Assembly (NCBI GenBank): GCA_003252455.1
Contig: QKED01000096.1
Coordinates: 62,001 to 126,000, forward strand
Direction of reading: 5' to 3'
DNA from: Gammaproteobacteria bacterium
Lineage (GTDB): Bacteria > Pseudomonadota > Gammaproteobacteria > Thiohalomonadales > Thiohalomonadaceae
DNA length: 64,000 bases
Under the pieces are notes generated by a model. It saw only the letters and a list, made by a program, of their open reading frames with translations, had not been told where the DNA came from and did not search any database. Position 1 is the first letter of the stretch. Every line of letters begins with the position of its first letter. This document shows, piece after piece, positions 8,570 through 25,427 of this stretch. Both the position numbers and the translations under genes were made by a program.

Positions 8570-9411
8570 TGCAGACCCTGCACGACATCGCACCACTGCG
8601 CGAGCAGATACAGGCTTGGCGGCAGCGAGGCGAGAGTATCGGCCTGGTACCCACCATGGGTAACCTGCACGCCGGGCATGTGGCCCTGGTACGGAGCATG
8701 CGTCAGCTGGCCGACCGGGTGGTGGTGACCATCTTCGTCAATCCCCTGCAATTTGGTGCTAACGAGGACCTGGACGCCTACCCGCGTACCCTGGCCGCGG
8801 ACCAAGAGAAACTCGCCGCCGCCGGGGCCGACCTGCTCTTCGCCCCGGCGGACAGCACCATCTACCCGCGCGGACGCGAGGGGGTGGTGTTCGTCGAGGT
8901 GCCGGGCATCTCCGACATCCTCTGCGGGGCCACCCGCCCCGGCCACTTTCGGGGTGTCGCTACCGTGGTGGCCAAACTGTTCAACCTGGTCCAGCCCGAC
9001 CACGCCATCTTCGGTGAGAAGGACTACCAGCAACTGCTGGTGCTCCGGCGTATGGCTGCCGACCTGGATTTCCCCGTCACCCTCCACGCCCAGCCCATCG
9101 AGCGTGAGGCGGACGGTCTGGCCATGAGTTCGCGCAACGGTTATCTCACCACCGAGGAGCGTGCTATCGCCCCGCGCCTGCAGGCGACGCTCAAGGCCTA
9201 CGCCCTGCGAGTGCGTGCCGGTGAGCGCGACTTCGGGGCCCTCTCCGCGGAGGCGGCCCAGACCCTGGAGCGGGGCGGATTGCGCTGTGACTACTTCGAG
9301 TTCTGCGACGCCAGTGATCTCTCGCTGGCCACCGCCGGCAGCACGTCGGTGGTGATCCTCGCCGCCGCCTACCTGGGGCGCGCCCGTCTGATAGATAATC
9401 TTATGGTTTGA
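8569..9411 (+). CDS. panC: Pantothenate synthetase
   Basis: PanC joins pantoate and beta-alanine using ATP through a pantoyl-adenylate intermediate. The 280-residue protein shows the nucleotidyltransferase motifs PTMGNLHAGHVALV (HxGH), FVNPLQFGANEDLDAYPRT, the GHFRGVATVVAKLFN loop, FGEKDYQQL and the KMSKS-like MSSRN. The ATG at 8569 overlaps the panB stop by one base; longer open reading upstream in this frame is only the shadow of panB. It supplies the second half of the pantothenate pathway with PanB and PanD in the same transcript. Confidence 0.97.
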   Translation: MQTLHDIAPLREQIQAWRQRGESIGLVPTMGNLHAGHVALVRSMRQLADRVVVTIFVNPLQFGANEDLDAYPRTLAADQEKLAAAGADLLFAPADSTIYPRGREGVVFVEVPGISDILCGATRPGHFRGVATVVAKLFNLVQPDHAIFGEKDYQQLLVLRRMAADLDFPVTLHAQPIEREADGLAMSSRNGYLTTEERAIAPRLQATLKAYALRVRAGERDFGALSAEAAQTLERGGLRCDYFEFCDASDLSLATAGSTSVVILAAAYLGRARLIDNLMV

Positions 9412-9437
9412 CAGGATGCCATAGTTTTTTCTATGGT
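9408..9437 (+). promoter_or_regulatory. Possible internal promoter for panD
   Basis: A perfect -35 hexamer TTGACA (9408-9413) overlaps the panC stop and is followed after 18 bases by TATGGT. The spacer contains a small hairpin, CCATAG-TTTTTT-CTATGG (9419-9436). Either an extra panD promoter or an accident; panD lies about 80 bases further on. Confidence 0.35.
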
Positions 9438-9519
9438 CTAGACGCCTCCGCGTTGCATCACTTTCCCGAACCCGGGATAATTACCCGCTTTATTTTTTGC
9501 TTTGGAGAGGTACGCATCC

Positions 9520-9903
9520 ATGCAGACCACCATGCTCAAGGCCAAGCTCCACCGTGCCCGCGTCACTCACTCCGAGCTCGGGTACGAGGGGTCTTGCGCC
9601 ATTGACGGTAAGTTGCTGGACCTGTCCGGGATCCGCGAGTACGAGCAGATCCAGATCTACAACGTGACCAATGGTGAGCGCTTTACCACCTATGCGATCC
9701 GCGCCGAGGATGGCAGTGGCGTCATCTCGGTCAACGGTGCTGCCGCGCACAAGGCTGCCGTAGACGACATCATCATCATCTGTGCCTTCGTCCAGCTCAA
9801 CGAGCAGGAGTTGGCCAGCTACAAGCCGACCCTGGTCTATTTCGAGAACGGCGATAACCTCGCCACCCGTTGTAGCCACTCCATCCCGGTGCAGGCCGCT
9901 TAG
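9520..9903 (+). CDS. panD: Aspartate 1-decarboxylase proenzyme
   Basis: PanD makes beta-alanine from aspartate for pantothenate synthesis. It is made as a proenzyme that cleaves itself between Gly24 and Ser25 to create a pyruvoyl cofactor. With the ATG at 9520 the YEGSCAID motif falls exactly at residues 22-29, and GGAGAGG lies nine bases upstream, so this start is preferred over TTG 9502. Other family marks are [26 protein letters not shown] and [11 protein letters not shown]. The protein has 127 residues, a normal length. It is the last gene of the pan cluster and is followed by a strong hairpin. Confidence 0.97.
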   Translation: MQTTMLKAKLHRARVTHSELGYEGSCAIDGKLLDLSGIREYEQIQIYNVTNGERFTTYAIRAEDGSGVISVNGAAAHKAAVDDIIIICAFVQLNEQELASYKPTLVYFENGDNLATRCSHSIPVQAA

Positions 9904-9924
9904 ACCTACCCGCGCCGCACCACG

Positions 9925-9949
9925 AGGGCCCGCCGAGTGCGGGCCCTTT
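9925..9949 (+). terminator. Intrinsic terminator after panD
   Basis: Nine-base arms AGGGCCCGC and GCGGGCCCT enclose loop CGAGT, followed by TTTGCATTT. It closes the folK/pan transcript. Confidence 0.75.
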
Positions 9950-10030
9950 GCATTTGTGCGTCTGCCGAGTACCGGCCTGTACCGCATTTCGAGCGTGCCC
10001 CATGGCCGTTCATCCCTCGACGTACAGAGA

Positions 10031-10060
10031 CGACAAGGCCCGCTTGAGCGGGCCTTGTCG
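10031..10060. terminator. Long hairpin between panD and ppc
   Basis: A near-perfect stem (CGACAAGGCCCGC with its complement, tight TTGA turn) lies between the converging panD and ppc genes, 20 bases after the end of ppc on the minus strand. No T-run on either side; it may act as a bidirectional transcript end. Confidence 0.45.
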
Positions 10061-10079
10061 TGGCGTGGCGCGCCGTGGT

Positions 10080-12887
10080 TTACCCGGTGTTGCGCATGCC
10101 CACGGCGATGGCATTGATAGTGCGTAGCAGGGGGTGCAGCCAGCGTTCGCGCTCCTCGTCGGCCAGGGCCTCGTCACGGTAGCGCCCGAGGGTGACGATC
10201 TGGATGTGGTTGAGTGGGTCCAGATAGGGGTTACGCCGGGCCAGGGAGAGGGCCAGGGTCGGGTTGTCGGCGATCAGCTCCGGTGCCCCGGTGACGCCGA
10301 GCACGCGGCCCACGGTGAGCTGGTACTCGTCGCGGATCATGCCGTAGACCTTGTCGGCACTGGCGCGGTTGTGCACCAGGTCGGCGTACTCGCGGGCGGT
10401 CTGCATGTCGGCCTTGAACAGCGACATCTGGGTGTTACTGAGCAGGGCGCGCAGGAAGGGCCACTCGCGATACATGGTTTCGAGCTGGGCCTGACGCTGC
10501 GGGTCGTGGCCGGCCCACTGGGCCATGGCCGAGCCGATGCCGTACCAGGCGGGGATGGTGTGGCGCGACTGGGCCCAACCAAAGACCCAGGCGATGGCGC
10601 GCACGGAGGACTTGGAGCGGTCGCCCTTTTTGCGGTGCGAGGGGCGTGAGCCGATGTTCAACAGGCCGATCTCGGTGACTGGGGTGCCCTCGTAGAAGTA
10701 GTCGAGGAACCCCTCGGTGCGGTCGGTGAGGGTGCGATAGCTCTCCTCGCCGAGGTTGGCCAGCTCCTGCATGATGGGGGTGAAGCCGCTGTCGTCGCCG
10801 CCCGGGCGGGTCGGGCAGCTCTTCATCAGGCCGCTGATGCCCATGGTCAGTTCGAACACCGCCGTCTCGGCATTGCTGTACTTGTTGGAGAGCACCTCAC
10901 CCTGTTCGGTGAACTTGATCTCGCCCTGGATAGTGCCGGCGGGCTGGGCCAGGATCGACTCGTGCGTCGGGCCGCCGCCACGACCGATGGTGCCGCCACG
11001 ACCGTGAAACAGGCGCAACAGGATGCCATGGGACTTGGCCAGGGCGCTGATCTGCTTCTGCGCCTGGTAGAGGTTCCAACTGGAGGCGAGGATGCCGCCA
11101 TCCTTGCACGAGTCGGAGTAGCCGAGCATCACCTCCTGGCGGTTGCCGGAGGCCTTGAGCAGGGCGGCGTAGGTGGGGTGTCTGAACAGGGTGCCCATTA
11201 CCGGTTCGATCTGAGCCAGGTCGCAGATGGTCTCGAACAACGGGCTGACGCCGATACGACAGAACCACTCCCCCTGGCGCCGTCCCACCAGCCCGTTGAG
11301 GGCGGCGAGCAGCAGCACCTCCATCACGTGGCTGGCGCTGTGGGTCATGGAGATCACATAGGTGCCGAACGCCTTGGGGCTCACCTCGCGGCGCATCTTG
11401 GCCATCACCTTGAACACCGCCAGGGTCTCGCGAGTGGTGTCGCTCAGTTGCGCGCGCTCCGGCATCTCCAGGTTGCCCTCCTCGATGAGGCGGGCGAGCA
11501 GGGCCAGGCGCCCCTCTTCGTCGAGCGCGCTGTAGTCGATGGGGTTGGCCTGCAGCGCGAGCAGCTCGGCCACCGCCTCGGAGTGACGTGTCGACTCCTG
11601 GCGCAGGTCGAGCTGCACCAGGTAGAAGCCGAAGGTCTCCACCAGGCGGATGAGGTCCTTGAGCTGCGCCTCGGCGGCGGTCTGGTCTCCGTGCTGGATG
11701 AGTGAGTCGCGGATCAGGTAGAGGTCGGTGAGGAAGGCGCGCTCGGAGGCGTAGGCACCGTCCACGCTCACCTTTTTCTCGCCGTGCAGGCGACGGTCCA
11801 CCTGCTCCAGGTTGGCGGCGATGCGGGCGCGCATCAGGTAGAGCTTGCGCCGGTAGGGCTCCTGGCTGAAGCGTCCCTGCTTGTCGCGGAACACGCCGGG
11901 GATCTCCTCTTCGTCGCGACTGAGGCTGATCATGAGCGACTCGGTCGGGGTCACCAAGGCCACCGAATGGGTGAGGATGTGACTCAGCTCGGTCACCTGC
12001 TCCAGGTACTCGCGCAGCACCTCGCGCTGGTGCAGGCGCACGGCGATGGAGGTCATCTCGGCGGTGACGTAGGGGTTGCCGTCACGGTCGCCGCCGATCC
12101 AGGAGCCGAAGTGCAGCAGGCTCGGTACCCGCACACCCGCCTCGCTGCCGTAGATACGCTCCACCGCGCGCTCGATGTTGCGATAGAGCTCGGGCACCGC
12201 CTTGAACAGGCTCTCACGGAAGTAGAAGAGGCCGTTCTTCACCTCGTCACGCACCTTGGGCTTCTCGGCACGCACCTCGTCGGTCTTCCAGAGGATCTGG
12301 ATCTCGCTCTGAATGCGCTCGCGCAGGTAGCTCTTCTCCTCCGGGCTCAGGCTCTTCTGTTGCGTGTCGAGTTTCTCGGCAAGGACGAAGATGCGCCGCA
12401 GGTTCTCCATCACCGTGCGGCGCTTGGCCTCGGTGGGGTGGGCGGTGAAGACCGGGATGAAGTCGAGGGTGTCGAACAACTTCTGTAACTGGACGCCGTC
12501 GACGCCCATATCCTGCAGTTGACGCAGGGTGTAGTCGAAGGAGCCGGACCAGAGTGGACCGCCCTTGGCGATGTTGCGCCGCCGGGCGCGGTAGTTCTGC
12601 GCCTCCTCGGCGATGTTGGCCAAGTGGAAGTAGAGGCTGAAGGCGCGCACCACGTGGTTGGTGGTGGCCGGGTCGAGCCCCTGGATAAAGGTGCTGAGCT
12701 TCTTGCGCCGACGTGGGTCATCTTTTTTGCGCAGACTGATATAACCCTTGCGCAGGTGTTCGACCGCCTCGAACACCGCGTCGCCGGCCTGCGCGCGGAT
12801 CACCTTGCCGAGCAGGTTGCCAAAGAGGCGGACGCGGGCACGCAGCTCGTTGTCGTTCTGGGTCAACGGGGTTTCGTTGGCTAGCAT
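10080..12887 (-). CDS. ppc: Phosphoenolpyruvate carboxylase
   Basis: Ppc fixes bicarbonate onto phosphoenolpyruvate to give oxaloacetate, refilling the citric acid cycle. The 935-residue protein has the full family architecture: VFTAHPTEAKRRT near residue 150 with the catalytic His, SWIGGDRDGNP near residue 265, the second catalytic region LGYSDSCKDGG, the FHGRGGTIGRGGGP glycine loop and the invariant C-terminus AVGMRNTG. Its length is slightly above the Escherichia coli enzyme. It is divergent from rfbA, and a TATAAT at 12988-12993 plus a structured leader lie upstream. The ribosome-binding site before the ATG is weak. Confidence 0.97.
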   Translation of the reverse strand: MLANETPLTQNDNELRARVRLFGNLLGKVIRAQAGDAVFEAVEHLRKGYISLRKKDDPRRRKKLSTFIQGLDPATTNHVVRAFSLYFHLANIAEEAQNYRARRRNIAKGGPLWSGSFDYTLRQLQDMGVDGVQLQKLFDTLDFIPVFTAHPTEAKRRTVMENLRRIFVLAEKLDTQQKSLSPEEKSYLRERIQSEIQILWKTDEVRAEKPKVRDEVKNGLFYFRESLFKAVPELYRNIERAVERIYGSEAGVRVPSLLHFGSWIGGDRDGNPYVTAEMTSIAVRLHQREVLREYLEQVTELSHILTHSVALVTPTESLMISLSRDEEEIPGVFRDKQGRFSQEPYRRKLYLMRARIAANLEQVDRRLHGEKKVSVDGAYASERAFLTDLYLIRDSLIQHGDQTAAEAQLKDLIRLVETFGFYLVQLDLRQESTRHSEAVAELLALQANPIDYSALDEEGRLALLARLIEEGNLEMPERAQLSDTTRETLAVFKVMAKMRREVSPKAFGTYVISMTHSASHVMEVLLLAALNGLVGRRQGEWFCRIGVSPLFETICDLAQIEPVMGTLFRHPTYAALLKASGNRQEVMLGYSDSCKDGGILASSWNLYQAQKQISALAKSHGILLRLFHGRGGTIGRGGGPTHESILAQPAGTIQGEIKFTEQGEVLSNKYSNAETAVFELTMGISGLMKSCPTRPGGDDSGFTPIMQELANLGEESYRTLTDRTEGFLDYFYEGTPVTEIGLLNIGSRPSHRKKGDRSKSSVRAIAWVFGWAQSRHTIPAWYGIGSAMAQWAGHDPQRQAQLETMYREWPFLRALLSNTQMSLFKADMQTAREYADLVHNRASADKVYGMIRDEYQLTVGRVLGVTGAPELIADNPTLALSLARRNPYLDPLNHIQIVTLGRYRDEALADEERERWLHPLLRTINAIAVGMRNTG

Positions 12888-12917
12888 ATGTACTCGAAGA
12901 TGGTAGATGAGCTGTAT

Positions 12918-12993
12918 CGCCCCGCACCTGCTCGACGCCAGATCGGCGTGTCGAGACGGGGCGGGCGTCTAGCAGACAAACCCGCTCATTATA
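12918..12993 (-). promoter_or_regulatory. ppc -10 box and structured leader
   Basis: On the minus strand a perfect TATAAT (12988-12993) sits about 100 bases before the ppc ATG; no good -35 is seen. Between it and the gene, 12918-12924/12957-12963 (CGCCCCG/CGGGGCG) and the inner arms 12931-12939/12945-12955 form a two-part stem-loop in the predicted leader, ending about 30 bases before the start codon. Confidence 0.45.
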
Positions 12994-13143
12994 CATGATG
13001 GGGTTCTAATAAGCCCTAACTTAGGTTTAGTGCCCTACGTCTCTCTGCGCGAGGGGGAGTGGTGGAGTTTGCCTCATTAGGCAGTGATAATGGGGCTCTA
13101 TCTTGGTCTTGTAGCCGTTCAATTTCACCCTCTGGAGGTTCAT

Positions 13144-14028
13144 GTGGCGAGAAAAGGCATCATTCTGGCCGGTGGTTCGGGTACGCGTCTGCATCCCCTG
13201 ACCCTGGCTGTGAGCAAGCAGTTGGTCCCGGTCTATGACAAACCGATGATCTACTATCCGCTCTCCACCCTGATGCTCGCCGGGATCCGCGAGGTGCTGC
13301 TCATCACCACCCCGCACGATGCCCCGGCCTTCGAGCGCCTGCTCGGTGATGGTAGCCAGTGGGGCATACGCCTTGAGTATGCGGTGCAGCCCTCGCCCGA
13401 CGGTCTGGCCCAGGCCTTTCTTATCGGTGAGGAGTTCATCGGCAGCGACCCGGTGACGCTGATCCTCGGGGACAACATCTTCTATGGCCTGGGGCTCTCC
13501 AAGCTGCTGCAGACGGCGGCGCAGAAGGATTCCGGTGCGGATGTGTTCGGCTATTATGTAACTGACCCCGAGCGCTACGGCGTAGTGGAGTTCGACAAGC
13601 AGTGGCGCGCCCTGAGTATCGAAGAGAAGCCACAGAAGCCGCGCTCCCACTATGCCGTCACCGGCCTCTATTTCTACGACAACGATGTGGTGGAGATCGC
13701 CAAGGCCATCCGCCCCTCGCCGCGTGGCGAGCTGGAGATCACCGACGTCAACAAGGCCTATCTGGCCCGGGGTGACCTCAACGTGCAGGTCTTCAGTCGC
13801 GGTACCGCCTGGCTCGATACCGGCACCCACGACTCCCTGCTCGACGCGGCCAACTTCATCAAGGTGGTGGAGGCGCGTCAGGGGTTGAAGATCGCCTGCC
13901 CGGAGGAGATCGCCTATCGCATGGGCTTCATCGATGCGGACCAACTGGAGCAGGTGGCACAACCCCTGAAAAAGAGTGGTTATGGCGACTACCTGCTGCG
14001 TCTGCTCGAAGAGGCGCGCCAGGCGTGA
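13144..14028 (+). CDS. rfbA: Glucose-1-phosphate thymidylyltransferase
   Basis: RfbA joins dTTP and glucose 1-phosphate to dTDP-glucose, the first step to dTDP-rhamnose and related sugars of surface polysaccharides. The nucleotide-binding signature [16 protein letters not shown] is at the N-terminus, followed by [32 protein letters not shown] (metal-binding Asp) and SIEEKPQ. GTG 13144 is chosen because GGAGG lies five bases upstream and the result (294 residues) matches the family; an upstream ATG at 13084 would add an unusual extension. The other dTDP-rhamnose genes are not adjacent. The long open frame on the opposite strand is an antisense shadow. Confidence 0.95.
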   Translation: MARKGIILAGGSGTRLHPLTLAVSKQLVPVYDKPMIYYPLSTLMLAGIREVLLITTPHDAPAFERLLGDGSQWGIRLEYAVQPSPDGLAQAFLIGEEFIGSDPVTLILGDNIFYGLGLSKLLQTAAQKDSGADVFGYYVTDPERYGVVEFDKQWRALSIEEKPQKPRSHYAVTGLYFYDNDVVEIAKAIRPSPRGELEITDVNKAYLARGDLNVQVFSRGTAWLDTGTHDSLLDAANFIKVVEARQGLKIACPEEIAYRMGFIDADQLEQVAQPLKKSGYGDYLLRLLEEARQA

Positions 14029-14129
14029 AAAGTGGAGTCGGCTGTGCCTTAATGTGCATGACCCCACACGCCAGGGAAGGTGGAGGTACCTGACGCGTAC
14101 AGACCCGACCCAAGAGATCCGCCAACACC

Positions 14130-21752
<7,623 letters not shown>

Positions 21753-21768
21753 GGGTTTGGAACAGGGT

Positions 21769-22938
21769 ATGAGCGAAAACATGAAGCACAGTACGCATCA
21801 GCCGAGTCTGTTGATTGTCGATGATGTACCGGCCAACCTGGAGCTGCTGGGCTCCCTGCTGATCACCCAATACCGGGTGCAGGCGGTGACCCGGGGCGAG
21901 CAGGCCCTGGCCCTGGCCCGGCGTGAGCCACACCCTGACCTGATCCTGCTCGACGTGATGATGCCGGAGATGGATGGCTTCGAGGTGTGTCGACAGCTCA
22001 AGGAGGACCCTCGGACCGCCGACATCCCGGTGATCTTCCTCACCGCCCTGGACGATGACCTGGACGAGGAGCGCGGCCTGCGCCTAGGGGCGGTGGATTA
22101 CATCACCAAGCCGGTGCGCCCGGCCATCGTCCTGGCCCGCGTGGCGACCCAACTGGAGCTGCAGTCGGCGCGACGCCAGTTGCTCGACCGCAACGCCCAG
22201 CTGGAGGATATGGTGGTCGAGCGTACCGCCGACCTGGAGCTGGCGCGCGGTGAGGCGGTGCAGGCGAGTCGTGCCAAGAGCGCCTTCCTCGCCAGTATGA
22301 GCCATGAGCTGCGCACCCCGCTGAACGTGATCCTCGGCTTCGCCCAGGTGTTGGAGTTTTCGCCACGCCTCGACGAGAGCGAGCGTGGCCACGTGCAGAC
22401 CATCCGTAGCAGTGGTGAACACCTGCTGCACCTTATCGAGGATATCTTCGACCTGACCATGATCGAGTCGGGGCGCTTCGACGTCACCCCCTGCATGTGC
22501 GACCTCAACGGTACCCTGCAGACCCTCGCCTGCCAGGTGGCGGGGCGGGCCGAAGAGGCCAAGCTGGAGTTTTACTTCCGTTCCACGGGCGACCTGCCCC
22601 CGGTCACTTGCGACCAGCGCCGCCTGCAACGGGTGCTGTTCCACCTACTCGACAACGCGGTGCGCTACACCAAACAGGGCGAGGTGGTGCTGGCCGCCGA
22701 GGCGAGCGACGACGCGGTGGTGATCCACATCGAAGATAGCGGCCCGGGGATCCCCGACGAGCGCATGCAGAACTGCTTCACCCCCTTCCTGCAGGTGGGG
22801 GACAACCCCTACATCCAGCGTGGACCCGGGGTGGGGTTGGCGCTGGCCCACGGGGTGATCCGCGCCTGTGGTGGGGAGCTCGATATCGATACCTCCCACG
22901 CGCACGGCACCAAGCTGCACGTGCGCCTGCCGCGTTGA
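21769..22938 (+). CDS. Receiver-histidine kinase protein
   Basis: This 389-residue protein has an N-terminal receiver (LLIVDDVPAN, phosphoacceptor Asp62 in LILLDVMMPEMDG, conserved Lys in DYITKP), a coiled-coil linker around residues 130-165, a HisKA domain (His179 in FLASMSHELRTPLN) and an ATPase domain (DNAVRYTKQGE, DSGPGIP, GPGVGLALAHG). It lacks membrane segments. The ATG at 21769 is 16 bases after the giant kinase, so the two are almost certainly co-expressed. The HPt of the giant kinase could pass phosphate to this receiver, whose output would then be its own kinase activity; that is inference. The final target is not in the window. Confidence 0.93.
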   Translation: MSENMKHSTHQPSLLIVDDVPANLELLGSLLITQYRVQAVTRGEQALALARREPHPDLILLDVMMPEMDGFEVCRQLKEDPRTADIPVIFLTALDDDLDEERGLRLGAVDYITKPVRPAIVLARVATQLELQSARRQLLDRNAQLEDMVVERTADLELARGEAVQASRAKSAFLASMSHELRTPLNVILGFAQVLEFSPRLDESERGHVQTIRSSGEHLLHLIEDIFDLTMIESGRFDVTPCMCDLNGTLQTLACQVAGRAEEAKLEFYFRSTGDLPPVTCDQRRLQRVLFHLLDNAVRYTKQGEVVLAAEASDDAVVIHIEDSGPGIPDERMQNCFTPFLQVGDNPYIQRGPGVGLALAHGVIRACGGELDIDTSHAHGTKLHVRLPR

Positions 22939-22947
22939 ACGGATCCC

Positions 22948-24414
22948 TCAGCCGCCGGTGAGGACGACCTTGCGCGCACGTTGGTAGACGCGCAGGTATT
23001 GCTGGGCGCTGATCTCCCAACTGAAGTCCAGCTCCATGCCGCGGCAGGCGAGGCGGCGCCAATGGATCGGCTTGGGGTAGATCTCCATGGCGCGCTCGAT
23101 GGCGCTGAAGAGCGCCTGGGGGCTCGCCTCGTCGAAGACGAAACCGTTGGCCTGGCGGTTGTGGTCGGTGTGAGGGGTGTAGTCGATCACCGTGTCGGCC
23201 AGACCGCCGGTGTGGCGTACGATGGGCACGGTGCCGTAGCGCAGAGAGTAGATCTGGTTGAGCCCACACGGCTCGAAGCGCGAGGGCATGAGGAAGATGT
23301 CCGCCCCCGCCTCCACCAGGTGCGCCATCCCCTCGTCGTAGCCGATGAACAGGCCGATGCGGTCGGGGTACTGCTCACGCAGCTCGCGCAGGCGCCCCTC
23401 GGCCCACTTTTCGCCGGTGCCGACCAGTACGACCTGCGCCGGGTAGGCGGCCAGCAGGCGCGGCAGCACCTCGGCCACTAGGTCGATCCCCTTCTGCTCG
23501 ACCAGGCGCCCCACCAGACCGAAGAGCGGTGCGTCGGGGCGCTGCGGCAGACCGAAGCGCTCCTGCAGGGCGCGTTTGTTGTGGTCCTTGAAGCGGAAGC
23601 TCTTGATGAAGTAGTGCTGTGGGATGTGCGGGTCGTGGCGTGGGTCCCACACCTGGTAGTCGACGCCGTTGAGGATGCCGACCAGGTTGTCGCTGCGGTG
23701 CGACAGTAGCCCTTCGAGGCCGTAGCCGAACTCCGGGGTGCGGATCTCTTTGGCGTAGGTAGGGCTCACGGTGGTGATCCAGTCGGCGTAGGCCAGACCA
23801 CCCTTGATGAACGAAAGGTTGCCCCAGTACTCGACGCCGTGGGAACCCCACAGTGTCTCGGGCAGTCCCAGGCGATCGAAGGTGGCGCGGTCGAAGACCC
23901 CTTGATAGGCGAGGTTGTGGATGGTGAAGAGGGTCGCCGGACGCGGTGATTCCAGACTCAGTAGCGGCGGCACCAGGCCGGTCTGCCAGTCGTTGCAGTG
24001 CACCACCTCGGCGGCCCAGCCGAGCCCGGCGCGGTCGCAGGCCAACTCCACCACGGCGCGGGCGAAGAGGGTGAAGCGCTCGGGGTTGTCGCCCCAGTCG
24101 CCGCCGTCGGGGGCCTGGTAGGGGCCGCCGTCGCGGTCGAAGTGGCTCGGTGAGTCCACCAGCCAGAGTGGCAGTTTGTGACCCGGCAGGCGCCCTTCGA
24201 GGATGCGCACCGGGGCGGGGGCCCCGGGCAGGTCGAGACGTGCCACCTCCTTCACATCACCGGCCTTGGCCAGTGCGCTACGGTAGGCCGGGATGACCAG
24301 GCGTACGCTGTTGCGTTGTGCCTCCAGCGCCACCGGCAGGGCCCCGCTCACGTCACCGAGTCCGCCGGTCTTGACCAGCGGGTGGGCCTCGCCACTGACA
24401 AACAGCACCTTCAT
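22948..24414 (-). CDS. glgA: Glycogen synthase (ADP-glucose)
   Basis: GlgA elongates alpha-1,4-glucan chains from ADP-glucose. The 488-residue protein has the N-terminal KTGGLGDVSGALP motif that binds ADP-glucose, HCNDWQTGLVP near residue 140, the second Rossmann domain beginning FGLVGRLVEQKGID, and the catalytic EPCGLNQIYSLRYGTVPIVRHTGGLADTV. A strong GGAGG lies just before the ATG. It is divergent from gnd-zwf, placing glycogen synthesis next to the glucose-6-phosphate oxidation genes, a plausible carbon store/reducing power pairing. Its end converges on the receiver-kinase gene with nine bases between. Confidence 0.96.
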   Translation of the reverse strand: MKVLFVSGEAHPLVKTGGLGDVSGALPVALEAQRNSVRLVIPAYRSALAKAGDVKEVARLDLPGAPAPVRILEGRLPGHKLPLWLVDSPSHFDRDGGPYQAPDGGDWGDNPERFTLFARAVVELACDRAGLGWAAEVVHCNDWQTGLVPPLLSLESPRPATLFTIHNLAYQGVFDRATFDRLGLPETLWGSHGVEYWGNLSFIKGGLAYADWITTVSPTYAKEIRTPEFGYGLEGLLSHRSDNLVGILNGVDYQVWDPRHDPHIPQHYFIKSFRFKDHNKRALQERFGLPQRPDAPLFGLVGRLVEQKGIDLVAEVLPRLLAAYPAQVVLVGTGEKWAEGRLRELREQYPDRIGLFIGYDEGMAHLVEAGADIFLMPSRFEPCGLNQIYSLRYGTVPIVRHTGGLADTVIDYTPHTDHNRQANGFVFDEASPQALFSAIERAMEIYPKPIHWRRLACRGMELDFSWEISAQQYLRVYQRARKVVLTGG

Positions 24415-24511
24415 CCTGCAACCTCCGAGGGGGAAAATCTTTTAGGCTTGTACCAGGGCACTATGATAACCAAGTTATTTAGGGTTACGAGAATCGGATA
24501 AGGGGGTTTAT

Positions 24512-25426
24512 ATGCGCATTGCAATGATCGGGCTGGGCAAGATGGGTGGCAATATGGCCAGCCGACTCTGTCGTGGGGGTGTCGAGGTGGTGGGATTCAA
24601 CCGCTCCCCCGAGGTGACCGATCGCCTGGCTAAGGCGGAGGGCGTGCTCCCCGCCTACTCCCTACAGGAGGCCGTCGCCCAACTCGATGCGCCACGCACC
24701 GTCTGGTTGATGCTGCCGAGTGGCGCGGTCACCGAGGCGGCGGTGGAGCAGTTGATGACACTGCTCACCCCCGGCGACCTGGTGGTCGACGGCGGCAACT
24801 CCAACTACCACGACAGTGAACGACGTGGTGCCAAGCTGGAGGCGGCGGGGCTCGACTACATCGACGTCGGCACCTCCGGCGGCATCTGGGGGCTGGCGAA
24901 TGGCTACTGCCTGATGGCCGGGGGGCGGCCCGAGGCGATGGCGCGGCTCACACCGGTCCTCCAGGTCCTGGCGCCAGCGGCGGATCGTGGTTGGGCCCAC
25001 GTCGGTCCCATCGGCGCCGGCCACTTCACCAAGATGGTTCACAACGGTATCGAGTACGGCATGATGCAGGCGCTGGCCGAGGGCTTCGCGCTGCTGCAGG
25101 GCAAGCAGGGCTACGACCTCGACCTGGCGCAGATCGCCGAGCTGTGGCGCCACTCCTCGGTGGTACGTAGCTGGCTGCTCGACCTCACCGCCGGTGCCTT
25201 GGCCGAGGATCAGACCCTGGCCGCTGTGGCCCCGGTGGTGGCCGACTCGGGCGAGGGGCGCTGGACCGCCATCGAGGCCATCGACCAGGGCCAGGCACTG
25301 CCGGTCATCTCCCTCGCCCTGCAGATGCGCTTCGCCAGTCAGGACGCCGAGGGTTACTCCAACCGCCTGCTGTCGATGATGCGTAACGCCTTCGGCGGCC
25401 ACGCCGTCAGCAAACAGGAGAACTAG
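24512..25426 (+). CDS. gnd: 6-phosphogluconate dehydrogenase, short type
   Basis: Oxidative decarboxylation of 6-phosphogluconate to ribulose 5-phosphate. At 304 residues this is the short, YqeC/GntZ-like class, not the 470-residue enteric enzyme. The N-terminus is a dinucleotide fold ([13 protein letters not shown]), followed by [12 protein letters not shown], the catalytic [21 protein letters not shown] and [10 protein letters not shown] with the catalytic Lys two residues before the His (KMVHNGIEY). Short-type enzymes are often NAD-linked. The stop is one base before the zwf ATG, so the two form an operon and catalyse linked steps of the oxidative pentose phosphate pathway. Confidence 0.95.
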   Translation: MRIAMIGLGKMGGNMASRLCRGGVEVVGFNRSPEVTDRLAKAEGVLPAYSLQEAVAQLDAPRTVWLMLPSGAVTEAAVEQLMTLLTPGDLVVDGGNSNYHDSERRGAKLEAAGLDYIDVGTSGGIWGLANGYCLMAGGRPEAMARLTPVLQVLAPAADRGWAHVGPIGAGHFTKMVHNGIEYGMMQALAEGFALLQGKQGYDLDLAQIAELWRHSSVVRSWLLDLTAGALAEDQTLAAVAPVVADSGEGRWTAIEAIDQGQALPVISLALQMRFASQDAEGYSNRLLSMMRNAFGGHAVSKQEN

Positions 25427-25427
25427 C

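Noticed and set aside
13027-14067. 346-codon minus-strand frame opposite rfbA
   Set aside because: rfbA on the plus strand has every family motif and a good ribosome-binding site; the opposite frame has none.
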